This document shows, piece after piece, positions 39,952 through 53,042 of a stretch of DNA of 64,000 bases. The notes below the pieces were generated by a model. That model saw nothing but the letters and a program-made list of their open reading frames with translations, was not told where the DNA came from and did no database searches. The stretch comes from Pardosa pseudoannulata (lineage: Eukaryota > Arthropoda > Arachnida > Araneae > Lycosidae): NCBI GenBank assembly GCA_032207245.1, contig CM063502.1, positions 116,484,197-116,548,196 on the forward strand. The letters are read 5' to 3'. The position numbers were made by a program, and so were the translations under genes. Position 1 is the first letter of the stretch, and every line of letters starts with the position of its first letter.

Positions 39952-41635
39952 GTAGGATAATCTACAATATTCCTTTATGTAATTTTAGGTACTTTCCTTT
40001 CCATAGTTAACTGCTTACCACCCCACCTTTTTTCCCTGTTTGATTGTTTATTATGCTTTCATTTTTAATTAACTTATTACAGTCAAGTTCTCAGGATTTT
40101 GTGTTATACAGAATGCCTGTCTTAAAATGCATGTAATACTGTCAAAGGATCTTTAGCAAAAAGTGTAGAACAAGTTGGTACTCTTTTTTGGTAAAACTCG
40201 TTTGTTCTTTTTAAAAGGGGTCTCAATTTTCTTCAGACAATTGTGTTTAGACAGTAAATAAAGATAATCGTGAGTGTTGTTTAAGAGCTTTACAAACATT
40301 TTTATTGATTCAATGCTTTGTCTTGGTCGTTAAAAATCTTTAAATTTTTAAACTCACGATGTCATCTTGAGAACTTATTAAATGATTAATTATGACTAAG
40401 TTTAAAAAAACTGATAGTCTCACTTTACTTCTTAATTATGTGAAACAACTATATATGTCATTAAAAATATCGCAGTCTTTCCATCTGAATTGAATTTCAG
40501 TCAGTTTAATTTTATTCAAATAAAAAAACATATTAAATGGATGGCATGTTAACTGTTATTACTATTATAGGAATGAGATTACTTTGTAATGTCAGGAAGC
40601 AATAAAATGTTCGTAGTATTTAAAACAGATAGTTAAGCATTCACAGTTATTTTAATAGCTAGTTTTTTAATTCAATAAAATTGGTATAATTTTAAAATTT
40701 CATTAAATACAAAAGCCGGGGATAGTTGTTACAAATATTTTTAATAGTTTTTAAAGAATCTATTAGGAGATTTTTCATAGAGCGAATTTTAAAATATTCT
40801 TTAATTATTGAAGATTTATAACATATTTTTAAAATTGATAAAAAGTAAAGGTAGTTTAAATTACTAAAAATTATGGACATACATTTGCACTGTAATAACT
40901 TTCCCAGCTATGGAGCAAGTTGTTATACCAAATGATGTAGTTTGTTACATAAAATGGTTTGAGAAATAAATATAAAAATCCTATTTTTATGGTTTTATTA
41001 TACTCCTTGTTTGAAACTTCTATTGAAAATTGTATAATATTTAGATTTTAAATATTCACTGAATTATATAAACTATTTCACTGAACAACAATACTTATTG
41101 TCTGAATTACAGTTTTTAAAAGTATATATTTTGTCATATTTGCATAACTATTTGAGAATATTTTAAATAATAACAGCGTTGAAACCAAGTTGCTCTTGGT
41201 TTAAATTTTCAGTAGATTGTTCAGCATATTCTATTCTAAATCATTTTCATCTTTTTCTTAAATTTGATTATTAAAGAGTATTTCCTTCATTTTTATCTCT
41301 GATAGTTTCATGCTTTATTTCAATAAAAGAAATTTTTCTCTTCTTTGCTATCTTTCGAAGGTTTCAGATGAAAAAAAATTATTTAACAGATTGTCTAGAG
41401 GGCATTTATCATCGGTATTCATTTGCAGACCAATTTCTTTTCGCCAGTTTTAAGATCGAAGAGATCGAATCTTTTTATGGTTTTATTTTCTTATGGGATA
41501 ATATGGAGCTGTGCCCGCATTAATGCAAAATTTTCTTCCGAGATATAAGTACCTGTTACCAGTCTGCATCACAGAGATACATGATTAAGATATAGGATTA
41601 CCTCCAGTTGTTGGATCACTGTTCGGTACTTTCTA
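39952..41635. other. AT-rich intergenic stretch, nothing recognised
   Basis: The 62-codon minus frame at 40692-40880 is lysine/isoleucine-rich and unrecognised. No repeats with internal copies were seen. Confidence 0.5.
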
Positions 41636-41719
41636 CAACTTTTCATCCATTAGGTGGATTCCTGGGCACTGGAGGGATCCGTCAACTGGGGTAGAAAACG
41701 TTAGTCAACAAAAATGCAT

Positions 41720-41896
41720 TTAGTGAATGACCAGAGTTTTCATTTCTCTGCAGACTCTCTGGATTGCCTTAAAATTTACATCACATTTATTAACTGCCTT
41801 CTTCAATGAATCTTTTGTCATTACTTCTGTCGTAGTGTCCAGTAATTCTTTCTCCGGCTTTGTATTCCTTACATTTCTTCTCTTGTAGTTCTCATA
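41720..41896 (-). pseudogene. Decayed pogo-like transposase, psq-type helix-turn-helix fragment
   Basis: On the minus strand a frame of 58 codons reads YENYKRR..., then KDSLKKAVNKCDVNFKAIQR before a stop at 41720-41722. The order of basic lead, alanine-containing helix, and a second helix with a conserved aromatic and R fits the psq HTH of pogo-like transposases common in arthropods. Further along (about 41640-41690) AATCCACCTAATGGATG on the minus strand may be a relic of the NPSGW-type motif near the catalytic core. Stops and frameshifts abound, and no termini were located. A chance match cannot be excluded. Confidence 0.45.
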
Positions 41897-41982
41897 TCAC
41901 CTTGATAAAAAATAAAACTCTACAAAATCATAATTTACATGGAGCAAATTGTTCTACTGTAACAACTTGTCCCTTATAAAAC

Positions 41983-42159
41983 AGCCGAACGATGACCGAT
42001 TGGTTAGGGTGCTGGTTTTCGGTACCGGAGATCGTGGGTTCGAATCCCACAGTGGTATAGATGTTCGTAGTCGTTGGGAATCGGCTTTAAGCTGTATATG
42101 TCTCATTAGACCTCGTGTTACAAAAAGCAGACCGTAGCACTCCAAACCAAACCAAATCT
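41983..42159 (+). mobile_element. tRNA-derived SINE, full-length copy
   Basis: Same family as 16785-16964: GATTGGTTAGGGTGCTGG, GGTTCGAATCCCAC, then the body GTCGTTGGGAATCGG and a CCAAACCAAACCAAATC tail. Flanking TTATAAAAC at 41974-41982 and 42160-42168 is a 9-bp target duplication. The two opposing 62-63 residue frames here are SINE translations, not genes. Confidence 0.92.
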
Positions 42160-42168
42160 TTATAAAAC

Positions 42169-45100
42169 CATATTACCTTTATAAAACCCAGTGATATGTG
42201 TAAGTAATATCAGACAGTGGTTTAGAATTAAGTGTTTATTCACTTATACCAGACTTTTACTTGATAAAACAGTTTACGAATATCTTCAAGTGTTTTATCA
42301 GAAATAAAAAAAAATAGAATATAGAAGAAAAATTATTAAATTATGTTTACACGATTAATCTCCTTTCTAATGACTGCAAACTTCCTAAATAAATTCTGGA
42401 AATTATACGAATTAATGTCATTATCTAGTGAGATATAAGTGAGTTTCTATTGATGGTTAATTTTTAATTTAATTTTAGTTGTTTACTAGCTGGATCAATT
42501 AGCCTCGGTCTCCCCTCCTAACGCCGATGCACAAAATAATTTCCTGGATTTAAAAATATTAATAACAAAATGTAAAGAAGTATAAAGAATTGGAAGTACG
42601 AATACTTGTTCAATATATAATAACTAATATTATTTAGGTACAATCTTACATATTAACGAAAATTCCCAAAATATTTCCATGTAATAAAGCTTGAGAATTA
42701 TCTCTTCGCTAAGCCATTATTTCTACGGAATTCACAAAAATCCTGTAAAACTTTTGTGATTATTTTAAAACTACATTGTAAACCTTTTTCCTTCTTATTC
42801 TTGTGCTTATAAGTAAAGCGTTATTTCGTTCTTCGTATTATCTTCAGATTATATAACATACCCCCAAAACCACATGTGTACAACTCAATATACGCTAATT
42901 CAACAATATAAATCTTCTGACACTAAAACTGTCAGGGCTGAAATGCATTGATCCTATCAGAGAAATTGGGAAATTAAAGAAACCCTCGAAATATACACGT
43001 CACAATATTTTATTTGGGGAATTCTGGATAGAAAAGAATTTCTTGGCTTCTGGGATATTATAAAAATCTACTGCTCAAGAAATGGTGGTGGTTCAAAATG
43101 AAATATCTAATATTAAGTATTACATTTGTATGCTTAAAAATTTATAGTGCCTATTTTTAATAAACTAAAAATATAAAAGTTTATTTAAAATGCAAACAGA
43201 GTAGTAATAATTAACATTTTCCTTAATAATATATACTTCTTTTAAACTAAAAAAATCATTATAGCATTTTATCATCTATTAAAGTTTTGCAATAGTTTAT
43301 GTTTATCCTGCTTAACACCTATTTTAATTTCCTTTTTTATTTAACAAATTAATTTCTTTCACTAAGAAAAGCCTAACAGTCTTCCATATTGCAAAATTAA
43401 ACAATTAAAGTTGTAAACTGTTTAGATTAGACAAAAGATACGGATTATGAAGTTGACACCTTTAGTACCATTCCGATCTAAATTTTACTACTTTACACTT
43501 TCATTTCAAAGCAAATTTGATATTGGTATCAAATTTGTTTTGAAAAAAAAAAGAATTAAACATTTTTAATTTATTATAAACAATATCTTTACTTGCATGT
43601 TTTAGTTACATTACGTCTCAAAGAATGATAATCTTCGAATCATGTCTCTTAAAAGAAAATTTTTCATAAATTTTAACTAAAATACGCGCCAATTATAGAC
43701 TGTGTTTAAATATTTGATGAAAAGTATTCTGATATCTCTGAGGAATATAATAAATTTATAACTATAAAATAGGTTTCGAATGCTATTTGTCTCATTAATT
43801 TTATAATAGTGATAGTATGTGAAATAAATACATTTATATAATAAAATATAGCATATTTTATTTAATAAAAACAAAAATTAGTTTCATTAATTTCATTGGA
43901 CTACGGTGATTTTTTTGTTTCATATTTTGGCACTTATTATACTTCAAGGTAAGCTCAATACAAGATTTTAAAAGCTTCATTTTGTAACTAACAAACATAT
44001 GTCTTCGTCATAAGTTATCCTCTAAAATGATGCTATAATATTCTATAATCCCTAAAAATTGTGTTACTTTTTTCACAGAAAATACAAAAGAAAACCAAAT
44101 TAATTTTTAATAAAGTTTAGAAAACCAAAGTAAAAGTGTTTGAAAGTAAATGACTAACTAAACTAAAAGTGTATTCTAATTATAAAATTTTCATTTTTTA
44201 AGCAGAAAATCATTATTGTTTTGCTTTCTTTAAATTTAAAATATTTTTAATTAAATTTAATAATTCAATTCATATGACACCCCTTGTTGCAGTTTGTTTT
44301 GATATTACATAGTCGATATTTTGAACTAAATTAAAGACAAATATTTTTTCAAAGGCATGAATAGAAAATTTAGACTTACTTTAACATATTATGAAAATTC
44401 ACCATAAATTGAATAGTTTACAATGCATCAGTATTTTGTAAAAAACAATTTCTTTAAACAATATTTTATTCAAAAAACTAGTTATGCTTCAAATGGCCAT
44501 TGAAATTTAGTTTCAAGTTGAATAAAATGTGCTTCACAAAACCAATTTTTTTTATTTATCAGTTATAATATTGTTTATAAGTCATCATATATCATTTAGT
44601 TATCGGTTATCATACGTCAGCGTCTTTATTTATAGTTCTTGCTATAATTAATCACGGTAAAATACATGTAAATGCCCTAAAAATATTGGTGATAACTGCA
44701 AGATTATTTCTGTAAAGTCTTTTATGCAACTCAAGAAAATCTTAAACGTTTTAGCTAGAAGAAGGTTAAAGAAAATATATGATTAACCTCCACTCGAACA
44801 TTATAAGAACAAGTATTGATATGATGTATTTTAAAAAGAAAAAAGGTAACTTTTATTTATTCTACTGTTTTGTCTCCTCATGTCACCAAATTTGGGAACA
44901 TATTTGTCTGTTTCTGCTTAAGTACATTAAAAGCCTTAACTTTTCGATTGCGATGGAAACCTTGAGGAATAAAAGCACATTGCACGAAACGTTGAAAAGG
45001 GGAGAGAGAAATGATAGTCGTATAAGCATTCACCTCCGAGAACTGTAAGCTTGAGTGGGTACATAGAGAACTCGGACAATAGATACTGTCTCTAGACGTA

Positions 45101-45345
45101 CTTGGGTTAAGAGGCTAAATAACTTTGGTGAAATTACTAAGCTTTAAATGTGATCTTAGACATCGATTTGTAGCAATGTACGTGTTTGCGTAGTTGCAAT
45201 AAGTTCCCCTTTCTCTTTATTGCTTACTCCATACATTACAGGTATTGTTTATTTAAAGATTTAATTATAGAATGAAGATAAGATCTTTTAATTGAGTTAT
45301 TATTTTCCTTTTCCGGTAAATTACATAATGAGAAACTAAGAAGTG
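42169..45345. other. AT-rich intergenic stretch, nothing recognised
   Basis: Frames 43677-43874 (minus) and 44779-45048 (plus, 89 residues starting at an ATT/ATG) show no family signature. The only structured item is the palindrome at 43512-43537. Confidence 0.5.
43512..43537. repeat. Perfect 11-bp hairpin with 4-nt loop
   Basis: CAAATTTGATA and its exact complement flank TTGG. No T-run or gene next to it, so no terminator role can be argued. Confidence 0.8.

Positions 45346-45346
<1 letters not shown>

Positions 45347-45427
<81 letters not shown>
45347..45427. repeat. (TA)n(GA)n compound microsatellite
   Basis: About 20 TA units followed by about 18 GA units. It creates the Ser/Leu then Tyr/Ile stretch in the minus frame 45265-45639, which is therefore not a gene. 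Confidence 0.95.
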
Positions 45428-45429
<2 letters not shown>

Positions 45430-45430
<1 letters not shown>

Positions 45431-46380
45431 TGCACGTTAGTACTTCTACCACTTACCTTACCTGTTACCCATTTACCTGTTATTGAACAAGTAATATGAA
45501 TTTTGTTAATATTCATTTCGAACAGTTTGAAGTAGTTAATTTTTATTGTGTTCAATAAGCGTTTGTGACAATATTTAGCTTCCAATCGAGTAGCACAAAT
45601 AATTTTATTTTTTCCAATAAACACTAATTTCTTTAGCAAAAAGTAATAAAAAATTCAACTTGCACAAGGACTAAAATTAAGTAAAACTACGTTCTAGTTT
45701 CTACCTCACATATTTACTTATTCACATTGAATTTTATTTTAAGCTTTATTATAAGCTGGCAAAAAGGGTTTATCAAGTCTAATTATTAATAGGTTTGTTT
45801 ACATAATTAATAAAGATTTCGATCTAAAAATAAACAAGTTATATTAGATATTTTGCTAAGTTCTTGGTTTTATACAACATACAAATTATGTAAATATGAT
45901 GAAATTTTATACTCCGTCTAGTATGTAAAAAAAATATCCAGAGGAACTTGTACGCTGTTAGGAGAATTTAATTTTGACACATTCTACTGACTTTCGTTGA
46001 TAACATCTACTTCTTTTTAAAAAATATAAAAGCCGGAATAAAAGTAACATAAAATATTTAATATTTACTTTGTTTCCAGTAGTTTAAAGGATACTTTAAT
46101 TTCAGTAACTTATGGTTTAAGAAAATTTGAATGATTGTCAATCCTTGAATAAGATTAATATTAACGTACATCTGACTATATAACATTCTTCAACCTTTAA
46201 ATATAAGACGAGATTACCTTGAAAAGAAAAAAGGGAAGTTTTAAGTGGTAACAAGATTATGTAAATTTCTGAAAATGGCTAATTATGAACAGTAGCAATA
46301 CATATTAAATTTTATAATTGATATTCGAATAATAATGAGACTAATATGCGAAACATTCATACTATTGATAATTATTTCTA
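45430..46380. other. AT-rich intergenic stretch
   Basis: Nothing recognised on either strand. Confidence 0.5.
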
Positions 46381-46385
46381 GTTAT

Positions 46386-47650
46386 AGGGTAACTTTTAAT
46401 TGGCACCAGCATACATTCAGTTTGATTCTATAGAAATATTTCTATTTTTGAAATATCAAGTGACTCTCTGTCATAGACATCTTACGACTACTCTCTAGCA
46501 TTTCATCATTTCAATGTTAATATCCAGAACTATGTCACTCTTTCTCTGATAGAGCATATTAGCCTATACTAGAACAGACTTCACTTGGTTTCTCATTATT
46601 CCAATTTGCCAATTTCTTTCACAAGTAAGAAATGCTGGTGGTTGTATTTATCAAAAGAATCTCCAGTTATACTAGAACAGACTTCACTTGGTTTCTCATT
46701 ATTCCAATTTGCCAATTTCTTTCACAAGTAAGAAATGCTGGTGGTTGTATTTATCAAAAGAATCTCCAGTTTTATATTTCTAATAGTACTGTTTATAAAT
46801 AATCATTTTAAATTTATAAGAATGGTTAATTAAGTACAGCACTGTCACCAATTAAACTTTACATTTGATATTCGAGTAATAACGTGGCTGTTATACTACA
46901 AATACTTACTGGAAATTAATATTTTCAAATATAGGGTAACTTTTAAATGGAGAAGGCATGCATTCAGTTTGATTAAAGCCATAGAAATATTTCTATTAGT
47001 ACTGTTTATAATTAGTAATTTTCAATTTATAAGAAATTTTAATCAAGTACAGCACCGTCACTAATTAAATTTTGCATTTGATATTCCAGTAATAACGTGA
47101 CTGATATACTGAAAATACTTACTGGGAATTAATACTTTCAAATATAGGGTAACTTTTAAATGGCAGAAGCATGCTTTCAGTTTGATTACAGCCATAAAAA
47201 TATTTCTATTAATACTGTTTATAATTAGTAATTTTCAATTTATAAGAAAGGTTAATCAAGTACAGCACTGTCACCAATTAAATTTTGCGTTTGATATTCC
47301 AGTAATAACGTGGATGATATTCTGAAAATACTTACTGGGAATTAATACTTTCAAATATAGGGTAACTTTTAAATTGCAGAGGCATGCATTCAGTTTGATT
47401 ACAGCCATAGAAATATTTCTATTTTTGAAATATCAAATGGCTCTCTATCATAAATAACATCTTGTGAATCTTCTCCAGCATCGCATCATTCCAACGTAAA
47501 TATCCAGAACCACGTCACTCTTTCTCTGATGTTAGGGCATATTGGCCCATACTAGAAAAGACTTCACTTAGTTTCTCATTCTCCTGATTTGCATCTTTCT
47601 TTCACGAGAAAGAAATGCTAGTGGAGCTATTTATCAAAATGGAACTCAAC
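46386..47650. repeat. Complex tandem array: 213-bp units plus a perfect 101-bp duplication
   Basis: AGGGTAACTTTTAA occurs at 46386, 46933, 47146 and 47359; the last two intervals are exactly 213 bp. The first unit is longer (547 bp), because it includes a segment (TTTCTCTGATAGAGCATATT...) that recurs only after the last copy at about 47520. Within that segment the block beginning ACTAGAACAGACTTCACTTG is present twice at about 46568 and 46669, with no difference I can see. So the whole region is a higher-order repeat that later gained a small perfect duplication. The 71-residue plus frame at 47615-47830 starts in its edge and is unrecognised. Confidence 0.88.
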
Positions 47651-49550
47651 TTTTTCATTTGTAATCCGCTTGTCCTGCGTTCGCCTTACAAGATAAATGC
47701 TCCTTCCATATTGATCGCTAACTTTGGAGCACAAATGCGGTTTTTTCCAAAACGTGTAGCCATATATTTTTTTCCTCTTTGCTATAGTACTACCTTTTTT
47801 CTGTTCTTTTTTTTCCTAGCTCAGATTTAACTTTTTCCACTTCGTGTTACGCACGAGTGGTCTCGAGAATGACAGCTAGTTTGTTATTTAAGAAGGATTG
47901 TTTTTATGTTAAGGGAAATTAAGTCACATTTGATGTTAGTAGTGGTACTGGAGTAAATGGATTTTTCATATTCAATTTGAATTTCCTCCTGTGGTAAAAA
48001 TTACCTTCTAGAGGAAATCGAAATCGCTTGTATTTGCTTCTGTACATGGTCGAGTATAAGGTACAAAGGGGTAGGAAAAGTTGAGATAAGTGATTCCTCC
48101 TGTTAAAATAGTATAAAACTTGAAAAACTAAAAAAATTTATTCCGTCATTATTGATAAAAACTCGCATATTTGTAGCATTATAAAAATAATTTTTTCACG
48201 GATAACTCTTTATATCAGTTTTAAAAGTCTAATCTCGATTTATATTAAAGTATGCATGTAAATGTGAATAAAAAAATATACTACAAGCACAAAATATAAA
48301 TATGAAATAAAAGTTTATCCTAGCTATTTCTGTTTCTTTTAAAAGGTCCATTACACCGATATAAAAGATGGGGTATAAAGAAAAAGAAGTATTTCAGAAA
48401 TAAAAAGCTGCCGTGATATTTAAGCTAATAACATGGATTAAAAAGACATTTCCAACATTTGGAGCGTTTATTTTAGTACAAAGAAAAGAAATAGATCTTA
48501 TCTTTAAGTACAAGTAAATGTATCACAAGAATCGGAATTTCTTCAATCATTTTTCGAAAAGATGTATATTTTCATCACAAGATAGAGTGTCTCATTAAGT
48601 TAATTACTGCCTGCACTCTTTAAAAAATGGGGTATAATGAAGAACAAATGCTCTATAATGTTTTGTAGTAATGGTGTAATGAATTATAAAGTCATGGAAT
48701 TAAACAGTGGAACATTATTTAACATTTCATTGCAGACAAAATTCTTCTGGTTCTATAATTCTTTAATGTAATATTACAGCATATTTTAGATAGTACGGGA
48801 AAATTATAAATAATACATCTAAAACAAAGTATTTTGAATTTATAGGTTTATAACACAATAACACAAGGAATTTCATGAAGGAGATTAGGTATCGATGTAT
48901 TTATGCAATGTAACATAAGAGTGTTCAACATGTGAATTATTTATCTTTTAAGAGATTTAAACAGGGATATTACGTAAATAAAATGTATAAAGTTATTTTT
49001 AAACACTGAAATAAATATCATATAAGTAAAAATTCTTTGTAAAATTAAACAATCAGTCAATGTTTTTAATTATAGAACGTAAGAGGGGAAATTTATTGAA
49101 TTAGTTAATGCAGTATGGTTAATATCTGCCTTACTTGCCAATAATCGACTTTTAAGTCTATTCAGACTATTACCTACTGTTTAAAACATTCATACTAACA
49201 GTGACCTTGAACCTACAGACATCGGGAAGTGTAAATATAAGGCAAAGATACATATATCTAGCTAATAAAAAAGTTGTTTCAGTGGAACAACATTTTTGTT
49301 TTAAACCTACAATAAATTTGGTTTATATAGCTTTCTACTTATCTCTAGATTTAGGTTTTCATATAACGAAACAAATAATACTAACACTTTGATATGCATC
49401 TATCGTGGTAGCTTGTGTTATGTGAGATCATTCTGTATTATGTTTAAAAAATAAATTTTCATTGAATGTGGGAGAAAACTATTTTCTTATTAAACGCTTT
49501 CAAAAACAAAAATATTACTTTAATCGAAAGAAAAAATTTCATTTAAATAC
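47651..49550. other. AT-rich intergenic stretch
   Basis: No gene recognised. Frame 49201-49392 has no signature. Confidence 0.5.
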
Positions 49551-49551
49551 T

Positions 49552-49599
49552 TAGCCCTCGTATTGCAAAACAGCACACGGTATCGTACCAAACTAAATC
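49552..49599 (+). mobile_element. SINE 3'-end fragment
   Basis: TAGCCCTCGTATTGCAAAACAGCAC...CCAAACTAAATCA matches the last part of the SINE body and tail (compare 16916-16964). The tRNA-like head is absent, as in a 5'-truncated retrocopy. Confidence 0.72.
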
Positions 49600-50498
49600 A
49601 TTTTAATACATCATTAATTCTTTTTATTTTTTGCATTTTAAAATTTTGTTTCTTAAAAGGTCATATCTTAAATTGAAATGTTACTTTGTCTTTAGTAAGA
49701 TGGGGTAAAAAAATTAGCAGTTTTTTTCCCGGTCTATTCTCATTGCTATCAAAAGCATCCATTTGACATCTATAGATGAGGCAGAACCTGTCAAAATATC
49801 TGGTCATAAAGATATTAAACTACGGCCATTAAATTCTAAAAGATGTCGGCTTATTTCTATTGACTATAGAAACTTATGCGTTCTGAGATATTGTAGACTC
49901 TTTACTGAGAGAAAAAAAATTTCTATTTCAAGAAAATATTTCTATCATTCAGAAATCATATCAACATAGCAAGTAACACAAACAAGTACCAAATACTTTT
50001 TCTACCTAATAGGAATGTTTTAATATCATTATTAGAGTAGCAATAAAAAGCATGAACTTATCTATAGTTAATTAAAAATTAGAATTCTCGAAGTATTTTG
50101 TAATTATGTGTATAGATACTGTTCTTTTATTGTAATAAACGATAATGCATTCATCATGATTTTTATTAAAAGTATAAATTTTGAAAGCATTTTTACATCA
50201 TCCAGGATTTTATATTTCAAAAGTATTAGATTTAATCGAAGATCAGCCGTTTTTTAAATTTTATATTGTCTACTTATCCGATATCGTGACAACGAATAGT
50301 TATTTTTAATCAGATATATCTAAATGTAAAAACTACCTTCAATGAAACATTGTAGATTGTGATGAGGCGATTTAGATCTGTTATATAATTGATTCATTCA
50401 TACAAGTAGTAAAATGTTCGGGATCTAAATCTGACCTCATCCCATCTTTGTAAAGAGATGGAGGACCATAAATTTCTATTCAACGGATATGTTTGTCT
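49600..50498. other. AT-rich intergenic stretch
   Basis: The 68-codon plus frame at 49763-49969 (starting at TTG/ATG) is unrecognised. Nothing else was seen. Confidence 0.45.
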
Positions 50499-50715
50499 TG
50501 TACGGTGGTCTCGGTGGTTCTGATCCCAGTCCCAGATTAGAATCCCGTCTCCGTACCTGACACTAAATAAGAATGTACCTTTGTGGAGTATTTATGAGTC
50601 CCTAAGGGACAGTGCAAAATTAGAAGGGATAAGGTTTGGCACGTTGCCGGTCTCAAGTCGGGGTTGAAGCAGGCCAATGAAATCCTTACAACTATCCCGA
50701 TTGGAAGACAAGAAG
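50499..50715 (+). mobile_element. Possible tRNA-like SINE remnant
   Basis: GTACGG at about 50499 and CCGTAC at about 50552 could pair as an acceptor stem around TGGTCTCGGTGG (A-box-like) and GATTAGAATCCC (B-box-like). A non-tRNA body follows. The spacing is shorter than a tRNA, and no target duplication was located, so this is only a suggestion. Confidence 0.3.
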
Positions 50716-50768
50716 GAGGAGGGGACAAGGTTGAAATAATTAAATATGAAAAATCAAAAAGATGAGAG

Positions 50769-50905
50769 ATGGTTCGGAGGTCCCGGAGAAGAGGTTCGGG
50801 AGTCCCCAAAAGAAGGTGTTCGAAAGTCGGGAGTCCAGTCAGGTCTGACGGAAGAGATTCGGGAGTCCAGAGGAGAAGGTGCTCGATAGTCCAGACTAGG
50901 GGAGC
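50769..50905 (+). repeat. GC-rich minisatellite, units of about 23-40 bp
   Basis: Five imperfect units of the form GGTTCGGGAGTCC followed by GGAGAAG-type sequence make a purine-rich island that stands out from the AT-rich surroundings. The frames at 50754-50960 (minus) and 50769-51005 (plus) are low-complexity translations (Arg/Ser and Pro/Ser). It may be part of an old retroelement LTR; the GC-richer sequence continues to about 51075. Confidence 0.7.
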
Positions 50906-51079
50906 CCAGCCAAGTCCAACAGGAAGTGTTCCTGCACCAAATAGTACGACCGCACTCCAAAGACTCAGAAGGAAGCCCCTGACGAGACCTACGGATGATA
51001 TATAGATTCCCTCTCCTGATCAGCCATAGATACCCGTCAACCAGAAGTGTTCCGGGCCCAACATTTTAGACCCACAAAG

Positions 51080-51618
51080 GTACCCCTATTTTGCATACAT
51101 TTTTGAAATCGAGATTAGGTCCTCTATCTATTTACAAAATTTCTTAAATATATAAAATTTGTCAGAACAAATTTAGAAGATGTTGACAAAGCTTACTTAT
51201 GAAAATTAGCATCATTAAATTAGCATTAGCATTGTTTGTACATAGATGTATATATATGTTAATAAATTTATTTTTTTTAATATTAAGGTAGTCTCAGTTG
51301 CTGTCAATTTAGCTATTAGTTTATTTTTATATTTATGTCTGTAGTTTCTCAGAACCTGTGGTTAAATTTAGTACAAAAATACTTAACACAACGCAATTAA
51401 AAATAAATCACCACTATACATTTGATCACAGGTTGATACTCAAATATAAAGGAATACTACACGACATATATGACTGATTCAACTTCAATAAAACACTTTT
51501 TACTTTGAATATAAGAACTCTCACACAGAAACTTTTAATATATACGTAGTGTGTAACTTATCTACCTAAAATAAATCTGCAAGTTATAATTTTAAATCAT
51601 CCCATTGTATATATATTT
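51080..51618. other. AT-rich intergenic stretch
   Basis: Nothing recognised. Confidence 0.45.
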
Positions 51619-51623
51619 AGTAG

Positions 51624-52051
51624 TGTACTATATCGCTCTTAGGAGTATGAAAAGAGAGGAGACCAAATTCTTGAGCTAAAGAACAGAGATTTATTTAGCA
51701 CAAAATTTGAGTCATTATTCACGCAAATGTCACAAAATTGTATATTTTAACGCATCGGGAGGATAGTGGTTAGCCAATGAGAAAGGGTAATATAGAACAC
51801 GAGGTACACATGTAGAGATCTTATATAAAGATACTTATATAAAAAAATTCTGGCTTGGCGGGACTTGGCGATCGCTAATGGTTTTAAAAGAATTTAGAAA
51901 TAGGATAGGAATTTTTCCAAATGACCACAAAATTTAACTTTTAGTTACAGAATCAACAAAAAATAATTATAAAAACTTATTAATTTCATATTTTATAAAT
52001 ACTTACAAAATCTCACTAATAAGTAAAAATTCATGATTATTGAGGTACACA
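51624..52051 (-). mobile_element. Probable solo LTR, minus strand (428 bp)
   Basis: On the minus strand it starts TGTGTACC and ends GATATAGTACA. Flanks AGTAG (51619-51623) and AGTAT (52052-52056) match at 4 of 5. Two TATATAA-type boxes (about 51823-51845) precede an AATAAA (about 51692) in the order expected for U3-R-U5 on this strand. No adjoining internal region was found. Boundaries are less secure than for 5985-6586. Confidence 0.45.
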
Positions 52052-52056
52052 AGTAT

Positions 52057-53038
52057 TGTACACAATTTGATTTCAAATATTTAAAATACTATTGAAACCG
52101 CTAAAAAAGGAGTATTCCTTTTTTTAAATATTTAAGTCAAGAGAAAAAATTAATTTTAAAGTTAAAAATTTTTGACATAGTGGAAGACCATTGACAAAAA
52201 CTACACTTTTATATCAATAAGAATGTTCATCCTTACAAAAAGTTACTCCATTGCTTGAATATTTTTTCACATTTACTGAATTCTATCTTTTTCTATCTCA
52301 CTTGAAATTAAAAACTGTTGATATCACCAAACATATATTATTCGCAAATACGTAAGTTTGAACGATATTCAAAAGACCATTAGGATAATTTCAAATGTAA
52401 CATCTGCTCATCTCTTGTTGGCGGAAACTAATGATATTTTCCTCAAATACGCAAAACTATATCGATGTTTGTAATGCACAAGGAACAAGTATTCCCTACT
52501 CAGTCGAATATATGGGAAGCAAATGTGGGAGAAAAAAAGAATAACTAATGGTTCTAATGGTGCCGCTTTGTCTGGATGAGGCTTTTTGAAGAAAAGTTTT
52601 TTACTAAGTAAATGCAAAGAAATAATGGATATAAATTTTTCTTCCAGTTGTTGATATTGCCTCTGAGAGCTTCAAATTTTTATCCACCCAGGGAAAGAAT
52701 TGCTGGGTCATAGTGATTTAATTTTCTTCTTTTCCTGAAAAACATTTTGCAGGTAGATTTTTTTTTTTTTGAGTAACTGATAAAAATTTTCTAAGACAAT
52801 TGTTTAAAATTATTTAGTCCGATTGCAATGTTCCTTTTATTTCTGGAACAAATAAAAGTGTTCAGGAAAGACCTTTCCAGAAATGAAATTCATTTTTTTT
52901 TCCATTTTAAAATCCCTTTTTCATAATCAGTTTTGATATCAATCATTAAGAAATCATTAGGTTTTTCACTTTTCAATAGATCATATAGGCTTACAAAATT
53001 CTACAAGTAAAGGCTTTATGTATGCACAAAAAATTCTT
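52057..53038. other. AT-rich intergenic stretch
   Basis: The 69-residue minus frame at 52408-52617 is unrecognised. Confidence 0.45.
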
Positions 53039-53042
53039 TTAA

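Noticed and set aside
41949..42145. Opposing 62-63 residue frames
   Set aside because: Both are translations of the SINE at 41983-42159.
44779..45048. 89-residue plus frame
   Set aside because: Basic, low-similarity sequence with no family signature; length is close to chance expectation for this much AT-rich DNA.
45265..45639. 124-residue minus frame with Ser/Leu and Tyr/Ile tracts
   Set aside because: The tracts come from the (GA)n and (TA)n microsatellite at 45347-45427; the remainder has no recognisable domain.
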